DNA of 47,587 nt from Chloroflexota bacterium (GCA_026710945.1 JAPOQA010000022.1:1-47587); one strand, 5' to 3'. Counted from the first letter of the stretch, positions 16,326 through 25,060 are shown. The notes: a model not told the origin generated them from the letters alone. Numbers and translations are program-made.

Positions 16326-16712
16326 TCAACGTGCCCCGAACCAGGCGCGCTCGCGCCGGGTCTGGCACGCGACGCACAACGTAGCTTCCGGCACAAACTC
16401 CAGGCGTTCCGCAGATATGCCCTCTCCGCAGTCTTCGCAGACGCCGTAGGTGCCGGCCTCGGCTTTCTGCCAGGCCTGATCGAAGGCCCTCAGGTCGCGC
16501 CGCAGCACATCAAGCACTGCTTCACGATCCTCTTGGATGGCGACTTCCTGCGCCAAGTCCACAAAATCATCATCGTCTGCCGAAGCATCACTGCCACGTT
16601 CACGTTCCCGCAAGTCGGTTGCGATTGAGTTTGCAAGGAGCGCTGCCAGGGCGTCCCTCGCCTCTTGCAACCGCTGCACGCGGTCTACTCTATGCTCTAG
16701 CTCTCTGGCCAT
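16326..16712 (-). CDS. DksA/TraR-family C4 zinc-finger protein
   Basis: 128 residues. An N-terminal helical hairpin (about 1-75) has an acidic tip region GSDASADDDDFVDLAQE. The four-cysteine zinc finger is YGVCEDCGEGIS with LCVACQTRRE (C-x2-C, 17 residues, C-x2-C). DksA proteins insert the coiled coil into the RNA polymerase secondary channel and act with ppGpp; the acidic tip residues fit that. It is shorter than E. coli DksA (151) and closer to the YocK/TraR group, so the exact role is uncertain. It is followed by a strong hairpin terminator. Confidence 0.88.
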   Translation of the reverse strand: MARELEHRVDRVQRLQEARDALAALLANSIATDLRERERGSDASADDDDFVDLAQEVAIQEDREAVLDVLRRDLRAFDQAWQKAEAGTYGVCEDCGEGISAERLEFVPEATLCVACQTRRERAWFGAR

Positions 16713-17211
16713 GGTGTACCTCCTTCACTGCACTCCGGCGGCCTTGTGGGCGGCGCCGGTGCCGTGCCACGATGTGGGCTAGGTGGGACGCGATGTAACT
16801 CCTTTGTTACGTTTCTGCGGCCCACCGGGTCGCTACGAGCTATTTCTGCCAGCATACCACCGGATTTCAAGACTGTGAAGCGATTCTAAGGAACTTCTTA
16901 GGATATTTGCCAATTATTAAGGATATTCTAAGAATCAAGCTTCTATTCTAATAACTATAGTCTTTATAGTAACGGATGTGGGGCATGGATTTGAAAGATT
17001 CTCTTAAGTTGCCACTAAAAGGGTTGCAGTCCTGATGAAGAAGGATTAAGAAAAGTGACGTTTGGCAGGAGACAAATCTCACCCACTCTGATCTTACATT
17101 CCCCGGCAGGAACACCAATCTGCGCTCGCAGGGCACTATCAGCAATGCCGTTTGGCGGCACAGAACGCAACATGGCACAATGACGTATACATAGCGAGGA
17201 GATCACCTTCA
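16713..17211. promoter_or_regulatory. AT-rich divergent intergenic region with repeated ATTCTAAG / GGATATT motifs
   Basis: Between divergent dksA-like and oxidoreductase genes. ATTCTAAG occurs at 16883-16890 and 16925-16932, and TTAGGATATT (16898-16907) recurs as TTAAGGATATT (16917-16927). ATTCTAAGAAT at 16925 is nearly palindromic. ACTATA (16954-16959) and TATAGT (16965-16970) are inverted. The tract is much richer in A+T than its surroundings, as expected for promoters with bound regulators. No protein is supported here. Confidence 0.45.
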
Positions 17212-18258
17212 ATGAGGACGCATCGGATTGCCGTTGCCGGTCTGGGTTCCTTTACGCAACGCGTCCTGCTGCCCGGCCTCTTGAGTTGTGACCGCGTACA
17301 CGTGGTTGGCGCCTTCACGCGGAGTCAGGAGCGCGCCGCAGAAATGCAGTCGCAGCACTCGAGTTTGCCGATACACACAGACTTCTCGCGGATGTTGGCT
17401 GTTGCCGAGCCGGACATCGTATTAGTCGGCACCCCAAATGCCGCACACGCGCCCATGACCATCGAGGCCGCCCAACGGGGCTGTCACGTCATCTGCGAGA
17501 AACCCCTTGCGCCAACACTGCAGGGAGCCGAGGCGATGGCGGCGGCTGTAGCCAAGGCCGGCGTGCGCACGGCGGTCAACTTTACCTTTCGTTCAATTGG
17601 CGCCGCGCGCTACGCCAAGCACCTGTTGGACGAAGGTCGCGTGGGGCGGATTTCTCATGTTACCGTACTGTACCTGCAAGACATTCGGCATGGCGCGGAC
17701 CGCCCCAAAGTATGGCGCATGGATGGTGAAGTAGCCGGGGCCGGCGCGCTCGGCGACGTGGGCAGCCACGCTATCGATCTGGTGCGGTGGTGGTGCGGTG
17801 AGTTTGCTAGTGTAACAGGTCACACCTTCACACACAACGTGGAGCGCGACGGCGGCGCGGTTAGCAACGACGATACGGCAGTCTCGCTCGCGCGGCTGGA
17901 ATCGGGTGTGCCGGTCACGCTGCACATCAGTCAGGCGGCGGCCGGTCGCTCAAACTCGCTGCGCGTGGAAGTCTACGGCGAGGAAGGAAGTTTGATCTTC
18001 ACGGCAGAACGCGGCGTGGAGCCCACGGTGCGGGTGGCTGAACCGGGTGAAATTGGCTTTATGCAGTTGCCGGTTCCTATGGAATTCACCGTGGCGTATG
18101 AGGACTTCCCTGCGTATCACGCCGCGCGGCTGGTGGGCACCATTCTCGGTACGGACTTTGTGGCAGACTTTGCCGACGGTCTGGCGGCACAGCGCGTGAT
18201 TGATGCAGTGCAAAGAGCGGCCGCCGACAACACCTGGACCGATCTCCTCCTAGCCTAG
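17212..18258 (+). CDS. Gfo/Idh/MocA-family NAD(P)-dependent oxidoreductase
   Basis: 348 residues from the ATG at 17212 (GAGGAG about 10 bases upstream). The Rossmann nucleotide-binding loop is IAVAGLGSFTQRVLLPGL. The family EKP motif with its catalytic Lys is GCHVICEKPLAPT, and the DVGSHAIDLVRWW helix carries the usual catalytic His region. Such enzymes oxidise or reduce sugars, inositols or aldoses. The substrate is unknown. It converges on the AI-2E-type gene with 17 bp between stops, and its promoter probably lies in the AT-rich tract upstream. Confidence 0.9.
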   Translation: MRTHRIAVAGLGSFTQRVLLPGLLSCDRVHVVGAFTRSQERAAEMQSQHSSLPIHTDFSRMLAVAEPDIVLVGTPNAAHAPMTIEAAQRGCHVICEKPLAPTLQGAEAMAAAVAKAGVRTAVNFTFRSIGAARYAKHLLDEGRVGRISHVTVLYLQDIRHGADRPKVWRMDGEVAGAGALGDVGSHAIDLVRWWCGEFASVTGHTFTHNVERDGGAVSNDDTAVSLARLESGVPVTLHISQAAAGRSNSLRVEVYGEEGSLIFTAERGVEPTVRVAEPGEIGFMQLPVPMEFTVAYEDFPAYHAARLVGTILGTDFVADFADGLAAQRVIDAVQRAAADNTWTDLLLA

Positions 18259-18275
18259 TGTACGGTGCAAGACGG

Positions 18276-19484
18276 CTAGGTCCGTGAGGTCTTGGGATCG
18301 GATGCAGGTGTCTCTGGGGCTTCGTGGGCGGGCGCAGATTCGTCTACAGCGCTCCCTTGGCTTCTTGGTAACCCATCCCCAGTTGCATGTGTCTTCGGGT
18401 CATCTTCTGTAGCCATTTGTGCGATGAGCCAAGGCAACGCGAGGCGCATGACGAGCACCTGCATCGCTGCCACGAGCGGTACGGCAATCACAATGCCGAG
18501 TATCCCGTACAGCACGCCTCCCGCCAACACGCCAACCATTACGAGAATGGGGTGCAGACCCACGGCGCGCTCCATCACTTTGGGGACGAGTATATTGTTC
18601 TCCAACTGTTGAATGATCACGTACAGGATTGCCGTGGCCAACGCCAGCCAGGGGGAGATTATGAGCGCAACGAGTACTGCCGGAATGGCCCCCAGAAACG
18701 GTCCGATGATGGGGATGATCTCCATGAGGCTGGCCCATGTCGCCAGGGCAAGCGGATACGGCACTCCTAGCACAAAGAGGCCGACAAACGTCACGGTGCC
18801 GATGAATACCATGAGAATGACCTGGCCGCGCACCCACCCGCCGGCGCGTTGGGAGAGTTCGGCGGCCAGGTTGCGGACCGCCGTCGCGCGCTTTGGCGGC
18901 AAGAGCGCGATCACCGAACGATTGAGCCGTTCCGTGGCGCTCATCCAGAAAAAGCCAATCACGAGCACAGACACCACACCGAACAAGAACCCTAAGACCT
19001 GAAACGGTACAACAGCCAAGGTACCGATGAGCTGCGTGATTGTGCTGGTGAGATCCGAGCCAAGTTCCCGCACTTCGTCGTCGAAACCAAAGTCTACCGA
19101 TATCTGGTAGAGCCTTGGGACTTCGTCCCGCGCCCAGTCGGCAAGCTCCAATGTTATGTCGTCTACTTCACGTACCTGCACCACAAGTGGAGGGACGAGA
19201 ATCAGGCCCAGTCCTGTTAGTACTAACGCCAACAGGAAATAGACGATCATAACAGCAGCGCCGCGGGGGATCTTCCAGGTCCGCAGCTTGTTGGCGATCG
19301 GCCGAATTGATTCCGCCAGGAGGATGCCGAGAAACAGCAGCACCAGCACGCTGACGATGCGCGTGGCAATGATGGCGATGAAAACCACAATTAAAACCAC
19401 GCCTGCGCCAAGCACAAAGCTCATAGGCGTGATGCGGATATCGCGTGATTCGGGAAGGTTGTCCATAGCAGTGAAATACAGCAT
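18276..19484 (-). CDS. AI-2E family (PerM/TqsA-like) membrane transporter
   Basis: 402 residues with about eight hydrophobic segments: one near 25-47, a pair near 50-105, then a soluble loop rich in acidic residues (about 110-165), and the C-terminal block. The conserved segments GVPYPLALATWASLMEIIPI, IGPFLGAIPA and VMERAVGLHPILVMVG are the family signature. Members export autoinducer-2 or act as Na+(Li+)/H+ antiporters; which applies is not visible. The hydrophilic tail after residue 360 is poorly conserved. The start could be the first Met (19484) or codon 7 (19466); neither has a clear RBS. Confidence 0.9.
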   Translation of the reverse strand: MLYFTAMDNLPESRDIRITPMSFVLGAGVVLIVVFIAIIATRIVSVLVLLFLGILLAESIRPIANKLRTWKIPRGAAVMIVYFLLALVLTGLGLILVPPLVVQVREVDDITLELADWARDEVPRLYQISVDFGFDDEVRELGSDLTSTITQLIGTLAVVPFQVLGFLFGVVSVLVIGFFWMSATERLNRSVIALLPPKRATAVRNLAAELSQRAGGWVRGQVILMVFIGTVTFVGLFVLGVPYPLALATWASLMEIIPIIGPFLGAIPAVLVALIISPWLALATAILYVIIQQLENNILVPKVMERAVGLHPILVMVGVLAGGVLYGILGIVIAVPLVAAMQVLVMRLALPWLIAQMATEDDPKTHATGDGLPRSQGSAVDESAPAHEAPETPASDPKTSRT

Positions 19485-19862
19485 AGCACGCCGCCAACTC
19501 TGTTAGCAAAGCGGCTTGTCCGGTTCTAGGGGACACTACGACGATATCCGCTTGTGTCGCCTTTAACGCTGGCCGTTAGCTTCACGGAGGGCCGCGGCTT
19601 GTCGTGAGCCGGTCGTGACGCGTAATGACCCCAAAACAATCTGATTCCAGAGGATCACTAAAGGCTATCTCATGAACAGATTCGAAATGCCGTTTCATGC
19701 TTCGACCCTTCGTCACAGCCTGTCGAAGTGCTCAGGACAGGCAAGGGTCTCGCGCAGCACTCAGCACGAGCGGATCTTTCGCTTTCCCGTTCGCCCCCGT
19801 ATCAAGTACGGGGCAGGCTCTGAGCCTGTCTAAGGGCGGGTCTGCGCAGAACTATACATTTA
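19485..19862. repeat. Gap holding a CTTCGAC...CTCAGGACAGGCAAG repeat
   Basis: 19697-19837 carries a dispersed repeat: CCTGTCGAAGTGCTCAGGAC, then CGCCCCCGTATC, then CAGGCTCTGAGCCTGTC. Related copies are at 31341-31440, 37168-37215, 37392-37430 and 45022-45055. The IS1595-like element begins just downstream. No gene is visible. Confidence 0.55.
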
Positions 19863-19884
19863 CGGACTTATGCGATGTGGGCTT
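19855..19884. repeat. Target duplication and left inverted end of the IS1595-like element
   Basis: TACATTTA (19855-19862) followed by the 22-bp inverted end 19863-19884. Confidence 0.85.
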
Positions 19885-20003
19885 ATAGTGCTCCAGTTAT
19901 TGCGTGTGGGACGAGTTCTTTGTATTCTTTCTTAGGGATCGTCGGTTCACTTAGCAGCGCGCCGGCGATCTCCTCTTATTGCAGTTGAATAGGCCAACAC
20001 TTG

Positions 20004-21443
20004 TTATGCTATGGGAAGCTTTGGCTGCGCATCATGCCTACCAGCCGCGATATTAGGCGTGCTAAACCTCTTGCCTTCTAATATCTCTTCAACAGTCAAT
20101 ATTTGCATGCGCGGGTAATGAATCCCGTGTACATCAATGCTACCCGCTTGCGCCATTTCGCGATTGAAATTGCGCTCTTTTGCTGCACTTAGTGGTGCCA
20201 TGATGATAAGCCCGGCCATGAGTGCATCATCCCTCTCAAGCACTCCCCTGAGATCACGAATGATACTGACATTAATATTCTTGCCACCTTTGACTTCCAA
20301 TACCATGCTCTGAATATTGAGGTTATTTGGCAAGTAAAAGTAAAGCCGCCCATCAATTCCTCCGTCGTTAGTTCGTCGCGTGGTCACAAATCCTTCGATT
20401 TGCTCAACTGCCCACTTCTGGAAGTGATATTTGTCCCGCTCCCACAAGTCTTGAGCGCCCTCCAAGTTGCGCGGCACTCCTTCCACAGTGTAATCTCTTC
20501 CTTCTATCAGCCCGCAACGGTCGCCAAGACGGACCTGGGCAACTCGCTTGACAGCGTGTATCGCTATATCAATTCCAATCCACTGTCTTTCTAGTCTATG
20601 GGCAGCCTCAAGTGTCGTCGCGCAGCCCGCAAATGGGTCTAGTACGAGATCTCCAGGATTGCTTGACGCCTTGATTATGCGAGTCAGCAAGGCAATAGGC
20701 TTCTGCGTTGTATAACCAAGCCGTTCTTTCGATGTTCGCCCGATAGCATTGATTTCCCAAATGTCACGCATTGTTGCCATTGTGTACCAATTTCCATTTT
20801 CGTCTTGATACTCTTTTACACCCTTGAAGCGGTATGGTTTACAGTCTCGATTGTACGATTTCTCTTTTTCAACATGAAACGTCGCATGCTTGGATGCTTT
20901 CACGTAGAAGAGTATTACGTCATGTTTTCTGCCAAACCAGCGCTTGCTGACACCACCAGTACGGTACCCCCAAATGACTTCATTTCTAAAATTCCCGTGA
21001 CCAAATACAGCATCCATAATCACTTTTATGTAGTGGCTCGCTGTGGGGTCGCAGTGGAAATAGATGCTCCCTGTTGGCTTCAGAATGCGTTGCATAACAA
21101 TCAATCGCTCCGTCATATAAGACAGGTATGCAAGCAAGCGGGGTTGTGTATTTCGCAATGCATTCATCCAAAGTTGCCAAAGCCTTGCAGCAGAGTCATC
21201 AATCCCGGCTTCACGCATCAAGACGGGCATTGCCCGTATAACGCGCTCGCGCTCTTCATCTAGTTCCCACGCGTCACAGAACGCCTCTATTTGGTCGGGA
21301 AGAGGGTTGCCCGTTTCGTCTTTGTAAATGGCATTGTAGGTTCGATTAGAGTTGAAGGGAGGGTCAAGGTATATGAGGTCTACGCTACCTAGAGGCATGT
21401 CCTGCATGATGGTCAAGCAATCGCCATAGTAGAGCTTGTTCAT
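20004..21443 (-). CDS. DNA N6A/N4C methyltransferase fused to a PD-(D/E)XK (Mrr-like) nuclease domain
   Basis: 479 residues. Residues 1-300 are a beta-class amino-methyltransferase: catalytic motif IV LIYLDPPFN (D27-F30) comes first, then a target-recognition region (about 160-240), and SAM motif I LVLDPFAGCATTLEAA at 267-281. Residues 330-479 look like a restriction nuclease: FQKWAVEQIEGF, then NDGGIDGRLYF (D364), then MVLEVKGGK (E383-V-K385), giving the D...EXK site of Mrr-like enzymes. One protein could thus both modify and cut. It starts within the ATGA overlap with the upstream transposase gene, inside the transposon ends, so it is cargo. The target sequence is unknown. Confidence 0.87.
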   Translation of the reverse strand: MNKLYYGDCLTIMQDMPLGSVDLIYLDPPFNSNRTYNAIYKDETGNPLPDQIEAFCDAWELDEERERVIRAMPVLMREAGIDDSAARLWQLWMNALRNTQPRLLAYLSYMTERLIVMQRILKPTGSIYFHCDPTASHYIKVIMDAVFGHGNFRNEVIWGYRTGGVSKRWFGRKHDVILFYVKASKHATFHVEKEKSYNRDCKPYRFKGVKEYQDENGNWYTMATMRDIWEINAIGRTSKERLGYTTQKPIALLTRIIKASSNPGDLVLDPFAGCATTLEAAHRLERQWIGIDIAIHAVKRVAQVRLGDRCGLIEGRDYTVEGVPRNLEGAQDLWERDKYHFQKWAVEQIEGFVTTRRTNDGGIDGRLYFYLPNNLNIQSMVLEVKGGKNINVSIIRDLRGVLERDDALMAGLIIMAPLSAAKERNFNREMAQAGSIDVHGIHYPRMQILTVEEILEGKRFSTPNIAAGRHDAQPKLPIA

Positions 21444-22309
21444 GAGACTGTCGCCTGAATGAAGTCGCCAAACGCATTCTCATTGCGCCGGATATTGTAC
21501 TTGTAGCAGGCTTCGGCAACGTACGCTGCGGCATGGCGCGTGGTGTAGTGGTGATGCTGTCCGAACAATGCCCGCTTGAGCAATGCCCAAAAGCCTTCAA
21601 TGGTGTTGACGTGGGTTATGCCTTCAACGTAACACTTGCCGTGATCAACTGTAGCATGGCGTATCCAGTCACCCATGCGGCCATAGGCGGGGAGTTGGTC
21701 GGTCATTAGCAATGCGTCGGAACTTACGCGGCGTGTGAGAAAAGCCTTAAGCGTCTTAGCAGTCACACGTGGCGTGGGCTGTGCTGACACTTTGCCGCCG
21801 CGCTCTACTGCACCAAGCACGGGTAGCTTCTTGGTACCGCGCCCACGAGGATTTTTGCCTCTAGGCTTGGTGTTGTTGCCCTTACGTGGCTTGCCGCCTA
21901 TGTAGGTTTCGTCGGCTTCAACGATGCCGGTTAGCAATGCGCTATCGGTGACCATGCCGTTGCGGATTTTCATTGCCAAACGCCATGCCGTTGACTGAAC
22001 CATGTCTAGGTCACGCGCTAGTTGACAACTACTGAGAGACTTCTTAGCATTCAGCACTATGGAGATAGCTAGAAACCACTTTTGCAGCGGTACCTTAGTG
22101 CCTTGAAAAATCGTACCGTGCAGTACGTTGTAGCTATTGTGGCAAGCATGGCAATTCCAGCGGCCTACGCGCTCACCGTCAGCTTTACGCGCTACCTGTG
22201 TACTCCGGCAAAACGGGCATTCGGGATCATCAGCCCAGCGCACCTTTTCAAGATGCTCGATGCAAGACTCGTGGTCGGGAAATCGTTGAAAGACTTTGAT
22301 TATATCCAT
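21440..22309 (-). CDS. IS1595-family (ISXO2-like) transposase
   Basis: 289 residues. An N-terminal zinc ribbon has CPFC (31-34) and CHAC (53-56). The DDE-like core has the DDNK pattern of IS1595: D133 in IVEADETYIGGKPRKG, D204 in LLMTDQLPAYG, then N235 in HVNTIEGFWALLKR with K245. A helix-turn-helix stretch SCQLARDLDMVQSTAWRLAM lies between ribbon and core. All catalytic residues are present, so the element may be active. Its stop overlaps the start of the methyltransferase-nuclease gene (ATGA), so the cargo is translated with the transposase. Confidence 0.93.
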   Translation of the reverse strand: MDIIKVFQRFPDHESCIEHLEKVRWADDPECPFCRSTQVARKADGERVGRWNCHACHNSYNVLHGTIFQGTKVPLQKWFLAISIVLNAKKSLSSCQLARDLDMVQSTAWRLAMKIRNGMVTDSALLTGIVEADETYIGGKPRKGNNTKPRGKNPRGRGTKKLPVLGAVERGGKVSAQPTPRVTAKTLKAFLTRRVSSDALLMTDQLPAYGRMGDWIRHATVDHGKCYVEGITHVNTIEGFWALLKRALFGQHHHYTTRHAAAYVAEACYKYNIRRNENAFGDFIQATVS

Positions 22310-22355
22310 TTCACTACCTCCTACAAATATGGTAGCAAAAGGCTAATCAGAAGTC

Positions 22356-22385
22356 AAGCCCAAATCGCATAACTGCGTACATTTA
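22356..22385. repeat. Right inverted end and target duplication of the IS1595-like element
   Basis: The inverted end is 22356-22377, followed by TACATTTA (22378-22385). Confidence 0.85.
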
Positions 22386-22766
22386 TGAGATGAGTACTAC
22401 TCACGCTGTTGGAGCGACTTGGCGCCAATGGTTCGGAAACCGGTAAGGTGGCAGGGAGAGTACATATGTGCTGCTAGTGAAGTATTATATTACTGTTATC
22501 TTTATTGTGTAGTGTTGATATGAGTAGCCTCAATCCGTGTGCACGAGACTTTCAGCATGAAACGCGAGCGGGCCGGCGGGAACGTCTTTTCCCAAGCGTG
22601 GAAACTCTCGGGCTACCGGCGCGGCAGCCCGGCATGGCTGAACATCCAGTCGCTATAGATTGCGCCGCAGCTCTCGCCGTGTATACGGGGCAAGCGCTTT
22701 GCATTTCGCTCTCGATGCAAGGCAAAGTCAACATACCGGCCGCGCCCGATACCAGAGGTTGAAACG
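22386..22766. other. Gap upstream of the comEA-like gene
   Basis: No supported gene. 22470-22515 is AT-rich (TATTATATTACTGTTATC) and may hold the promoter. A short frame at 22505-22762 lacks any family likeness. Confidence 0.35.
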
Positions 22767-23384
22767 GTGATCGACGGCGAGCAACAGCCAATTCCGGGAC
22801 AAGGCGCTGGGGATTCCGGCGGTTCGCTCCAATGGCTGGAACGAAACCGCTTGAGCATTGTGCTCTTGCTGGTCGTGCTCACTGCTGTTGCGCTGGGCCT
22901 GTACGCCTTGCAGTTGCGCAATACCGCGCCGATTACGGTGACGCCGGTGCAGACGGAGTTGCGCGATGTCAAGGTGTACATCACGGGCGCCGTGGCGCAA
23001 CCGGGCGTCTACCCTGCCACGTCCGGCGAACGGGTTGGCGACGTGGTGGCGCGCGCCGGGGGTTTTACGACGGAAGCCGATCCCGTAGCGATCAATCTGG
23101 CGCGGCGCATACGGGACGAGTTGCACGTTCACGTTCCCGCTAAGGGAGATACGGCGCAATTAAGCGTGTCCGGCACGGACCCGTCCACCCTCAGGCCGAT
23201 TAACATTAATACGGCAACGCAAAGGGAACTTGAAGCGCTGCCCGGCATCGGCGAGGTGACCGCCCGCCGCATCCTCGCCTCCCGCGAGGCCGACGGTCCG
23301 TTTGCCAACGTGGACGATCTGCGCCGCGCGGGCGTGCGCGAATCCGTGATCGAGCAGATTCGTAGTTTGGTGGTCGCCGAGTAA
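22767..23384 (+). CDS. ComEA-like DNA-binding protein (SLBB + helix-hairpin-helix)
   Basis: 205 residues from a GTG start. One N-terminal membrane helix (LSIVLLLVVLTAVALGLYAL, about 29-48) would anchor it outside the membrane. An SLBB domain follows (VKVYITGAVAQPGVYPA to about 125). The C-terminal pair of helix-hairpin-helix motifs begins ININTATQRELEALPGIGEV and continues ARRILASREADGPFANVDDL. ComEA binds incoming duplex DNA in natural transformation. No comEC or other competence gene is adjacent, though comEC often follows comEA; the next gene here is an oxidoreductase. Confidence 0.88.
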   Translation: MIDGEQQPIPGQGAGDSGGSLQWLERNRLSIVLLLVVLTAVALGLYALQLRNTAPITVTPVQTELRDVKVYITGAVAQPGVYPATSGERVGDVVARAGGFTTEADPVAINLARRIRDELHVHVPAKGDTAQLSVSGTDPSTLRPININTATQRELEALPGIGEVTARRILASREADGPFANVDDLRRAGVRESVIEQIRSLVVAE

Positions 23385-23890
23385 GCCGGTGTGAGGGCTT
23401 GGGTGTTGCCCCCGGGCACGGGACTGTTCATTGGCGCTGCGAGGGAACGAACTCGACCGCAGAACCCACTTGGTGGGCACAGGTTCCAATCCTGTGCTAC
23501 CCTCTCCAATCAAGGAGACTCTGGTACATCGCAGGCAAGTAGGCAACTAAAACGCTTGCCAGCAAGAGGGATGACCGCCGTCCATTACGAGTCCATCGCA
23601 AAACCCCAACCAGAATCCTAAGATAACTCCCTCTCCCTCGGGAGACCTTTGCGTAACTAGATCCAGAAGGAACTGTTTTGCCCCCTCTCCCTGGGGAGAG
23701 GGTTGGGGTGAGGGGGACATTCCCATGAGGCTAACCCTATCGCATTGCACTAACAATGTCGCGCAATAGGACCCTGTAGAGGCAGTATGCCCTGTAGGGA
23801 GGCGTACTAGGTGGGGAATGTCAGAATCGATATGTCTTGGCTCCACGAGTAAACGCCGGAAAAGCTCAGTGAAGAAACGAGAGTTTAGCC
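23385..23890. repeat. Gap with a tRNA T-arm-like hairpin and a CCCTCTCC repeat
   Basis: GCACAGG-TTCCAAT-CCTGTGC (23477-23497) followed by TACCCTCTCC looks like a tRNA T arm and acceptor strand, but no 5' half is found. 23625-23720 holds the dispersed repeat with CTCCCTCTCCCTCGGGAGAC, CCTTTGCGTAACTAGATCC and CCCTCTCCCTGGGGAGAGGG. Confidence 0.5.
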
Positions 23891-25060
23891 ATGGATGACA
23901 TACGCGTCGGTCTGGTCGGATTGGGGCATCGCGGGCTGCACTGGCTGCGCATGCTCGAGCGCATCGAGGGCTACCGCATTACGGCCCTATGCGATCCGAT
24001 TGTGACTCTGCACGAGCGGGCGCTGGATGCCCTGGAATCGCGCGAGGGCGTGAAAGCCTACGCTAGCTATGAGGACATGCTGGGCGATTCCCAGGTGGAC
24101 GCGGTGGCGGTGACGGTGCGCTGCAAAGAGCAGGGCGCGCTGGCGGCCATGGCGTTGGAAGCCGGCAAGCACGTGAATACAGAGGTGCCGGCGGCGCATA
24201 CGTTGGAAGACTGCTGGCGCATCGTGCTGGCGCAGGAGCGGTCGGGGCTGGTCTACCAGCTTGGCGAGCAGACGCGCTTCTGGGGCTACATCGACGCCTG
24301 GCGCGACGTGGTGCAGTCGGGAAAGTTGGGACAGATCACGTTCTGCGAAGGACAATACATCGGTTACTACGGCACGCGGCAGTTCTTTCAGGATCCGGCT
24401 TCCGGTGAATTCGCGTCGGTGGATGAGCTATATGAAAAACCGGGGGCGCAGCCGACGTGGCTGCACACCATGCCGCCGATTCACTATCTGCCTCACGAGC
24501 TGAGCCCGCTTTTGAAAGTGCTCGACGACCGGGTGGTAAACGTGACCGCCATGAGCACCGGCGCGCCCAGCTACTCGCACCCCGAGATCGGCCAGCCGGA
24601 TATCCAGGTAGCGCTGATGAAGACGGAGAAGGACGCTATCCTGCGGCTGGCCTGCGGCTTCACGCAGCCGGTCTCCCACGGCATGGGCCACCACTGGTTT
24701 CACATCAGCGGTACCGGCGGCGTGCTGGAGTGGAAGCGCAGCGGCAGCGGCAAACCGCTCATGTGGCTGGCCGACGGCCAGATGCACGACTTGGCGCAGA
24801 TGGACTGGGGCCACGCCCGCACCGACGCGCCGGCCGCCGCCCGCGGCAGCGGTCACGGCGACGCCGACTACTACGTCCACGTCTCGTTCCGCGACGCCGT
24901 GCTCGGCACAACCCCCCTGGAATTCGACGTCTACCAAGCGATGGATACCGCCGCCCCCGCCATCCTCGCCGCCGACTCCATCGACCAAGGGACGGAACTG
25001 CTTGAAGTCCCCAACTTCCGCCCGGGATTAGAACGGCAGAAAGGCGAACCGACCACCTAA
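23891..25060 (+). CDS. Gfo/Idh/MocA-family oxidoreductase (second copy, distinct)
   Basis: 389 residues. The Rossmann loop is IRVGLVGLGHRGLHWLRML and the second-strand end is ALCDP. The usual EKP motif position reads HVNTEVPAAHTLEDCW, so the catalytic Lys of EKP is replaced (EVP), as in some glycosidase-like or non-redox branches. GHHWFHISGTGGVLEWKR is the C-terminal sheet region. The Lys replacement makes a simple dehydrogenase role doubtful; family 109-type NAD-dependent hydrolases and oxidoreductases both use this fold. It is unrelated in detail to the copy at 17212. The strand is high in G+C, unlike the island that starts right after it. Confidence 0.88.
   Translation: MDDIRVGLVGLGHRGLHWLRMLERIEGYRITALCDPIVTLHERALDALESREGVKAYASYEDMLGDSQVDAVAVTVRCKEQGALAAMALEAGKHVNTEVPAAHTLEDCWRIVLAQERSGLVYQLGEQTRFWGYIDAWRDVVQSGKLGQITFCEGQYIGYYGTRQFFQDPASGEFASVDELYEKPGAQPTWLHTMPPIHYLPHELSPLLKVLDDRVVNVTAMSTGAPSYSHPEIGQPDIQVALMKTEKDAILRLACGFTQPVSHGMGHHWFHISGTGGVLEWKRSGSGKPLMWLADGQMHDLAQMDWGHARTDAPAAARGSGHGDADYYVHVSFRDAVLGTTPLEFDVYQAMDTAAPAILAADSIDQGTELLEVPNFRPGLERQKGEPTT

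Larger units (their letters stand above)
19863..22377 (-). mobile_element. Complete IS1595-like transposon with methylase-nuclease passenger gene
   Basis: A 2515-bp unit. The left end begins CGGACTTATGCGATGTGGGC and the right end, read inward on the other strand, begins CGCAGTTATGCGATTTGGGC: 19 of 22 bases match including GGGCTT beyond these. TACATTTA flanks both ends exactly (19855-19862 and 22378-22385), the 8-bp target duplication known for the IS1595 family. Inside are only two genes, the transposase (21440-22309) and a methyltransferase-nuclease fusion (20004-21443), which overlap by 4 bases. The intact ends and perfect duplication indicate recent insertion. Confidence 0.88.

Noticed and set aside
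16948-17178. Minus-strand 76-residue frame in the divergent promoter gap
   Set aside because: Overlaps the AT-rich regulatory tract and resembles nothing known.
19854-22386. 31-bp inverted ends for the IS1595-like element
   Set aside because: The outer 8-9 bases match only because TACATTTA is partly self-complementary; they are the direct target duplication, so the ends are 22 bp.
22505-22762. Plus-strand 85-residue frame before the comEA-like gene
   Set aside because: No RBS or recognisable domain; probably leader DNA.
23391-23507. A complete tRNA (including selenocysteine tRNA)
   Set aside because: Only the T arm and 3' acceptor strand are convincing; total length would be 117 and no anticodon arm folds properly.
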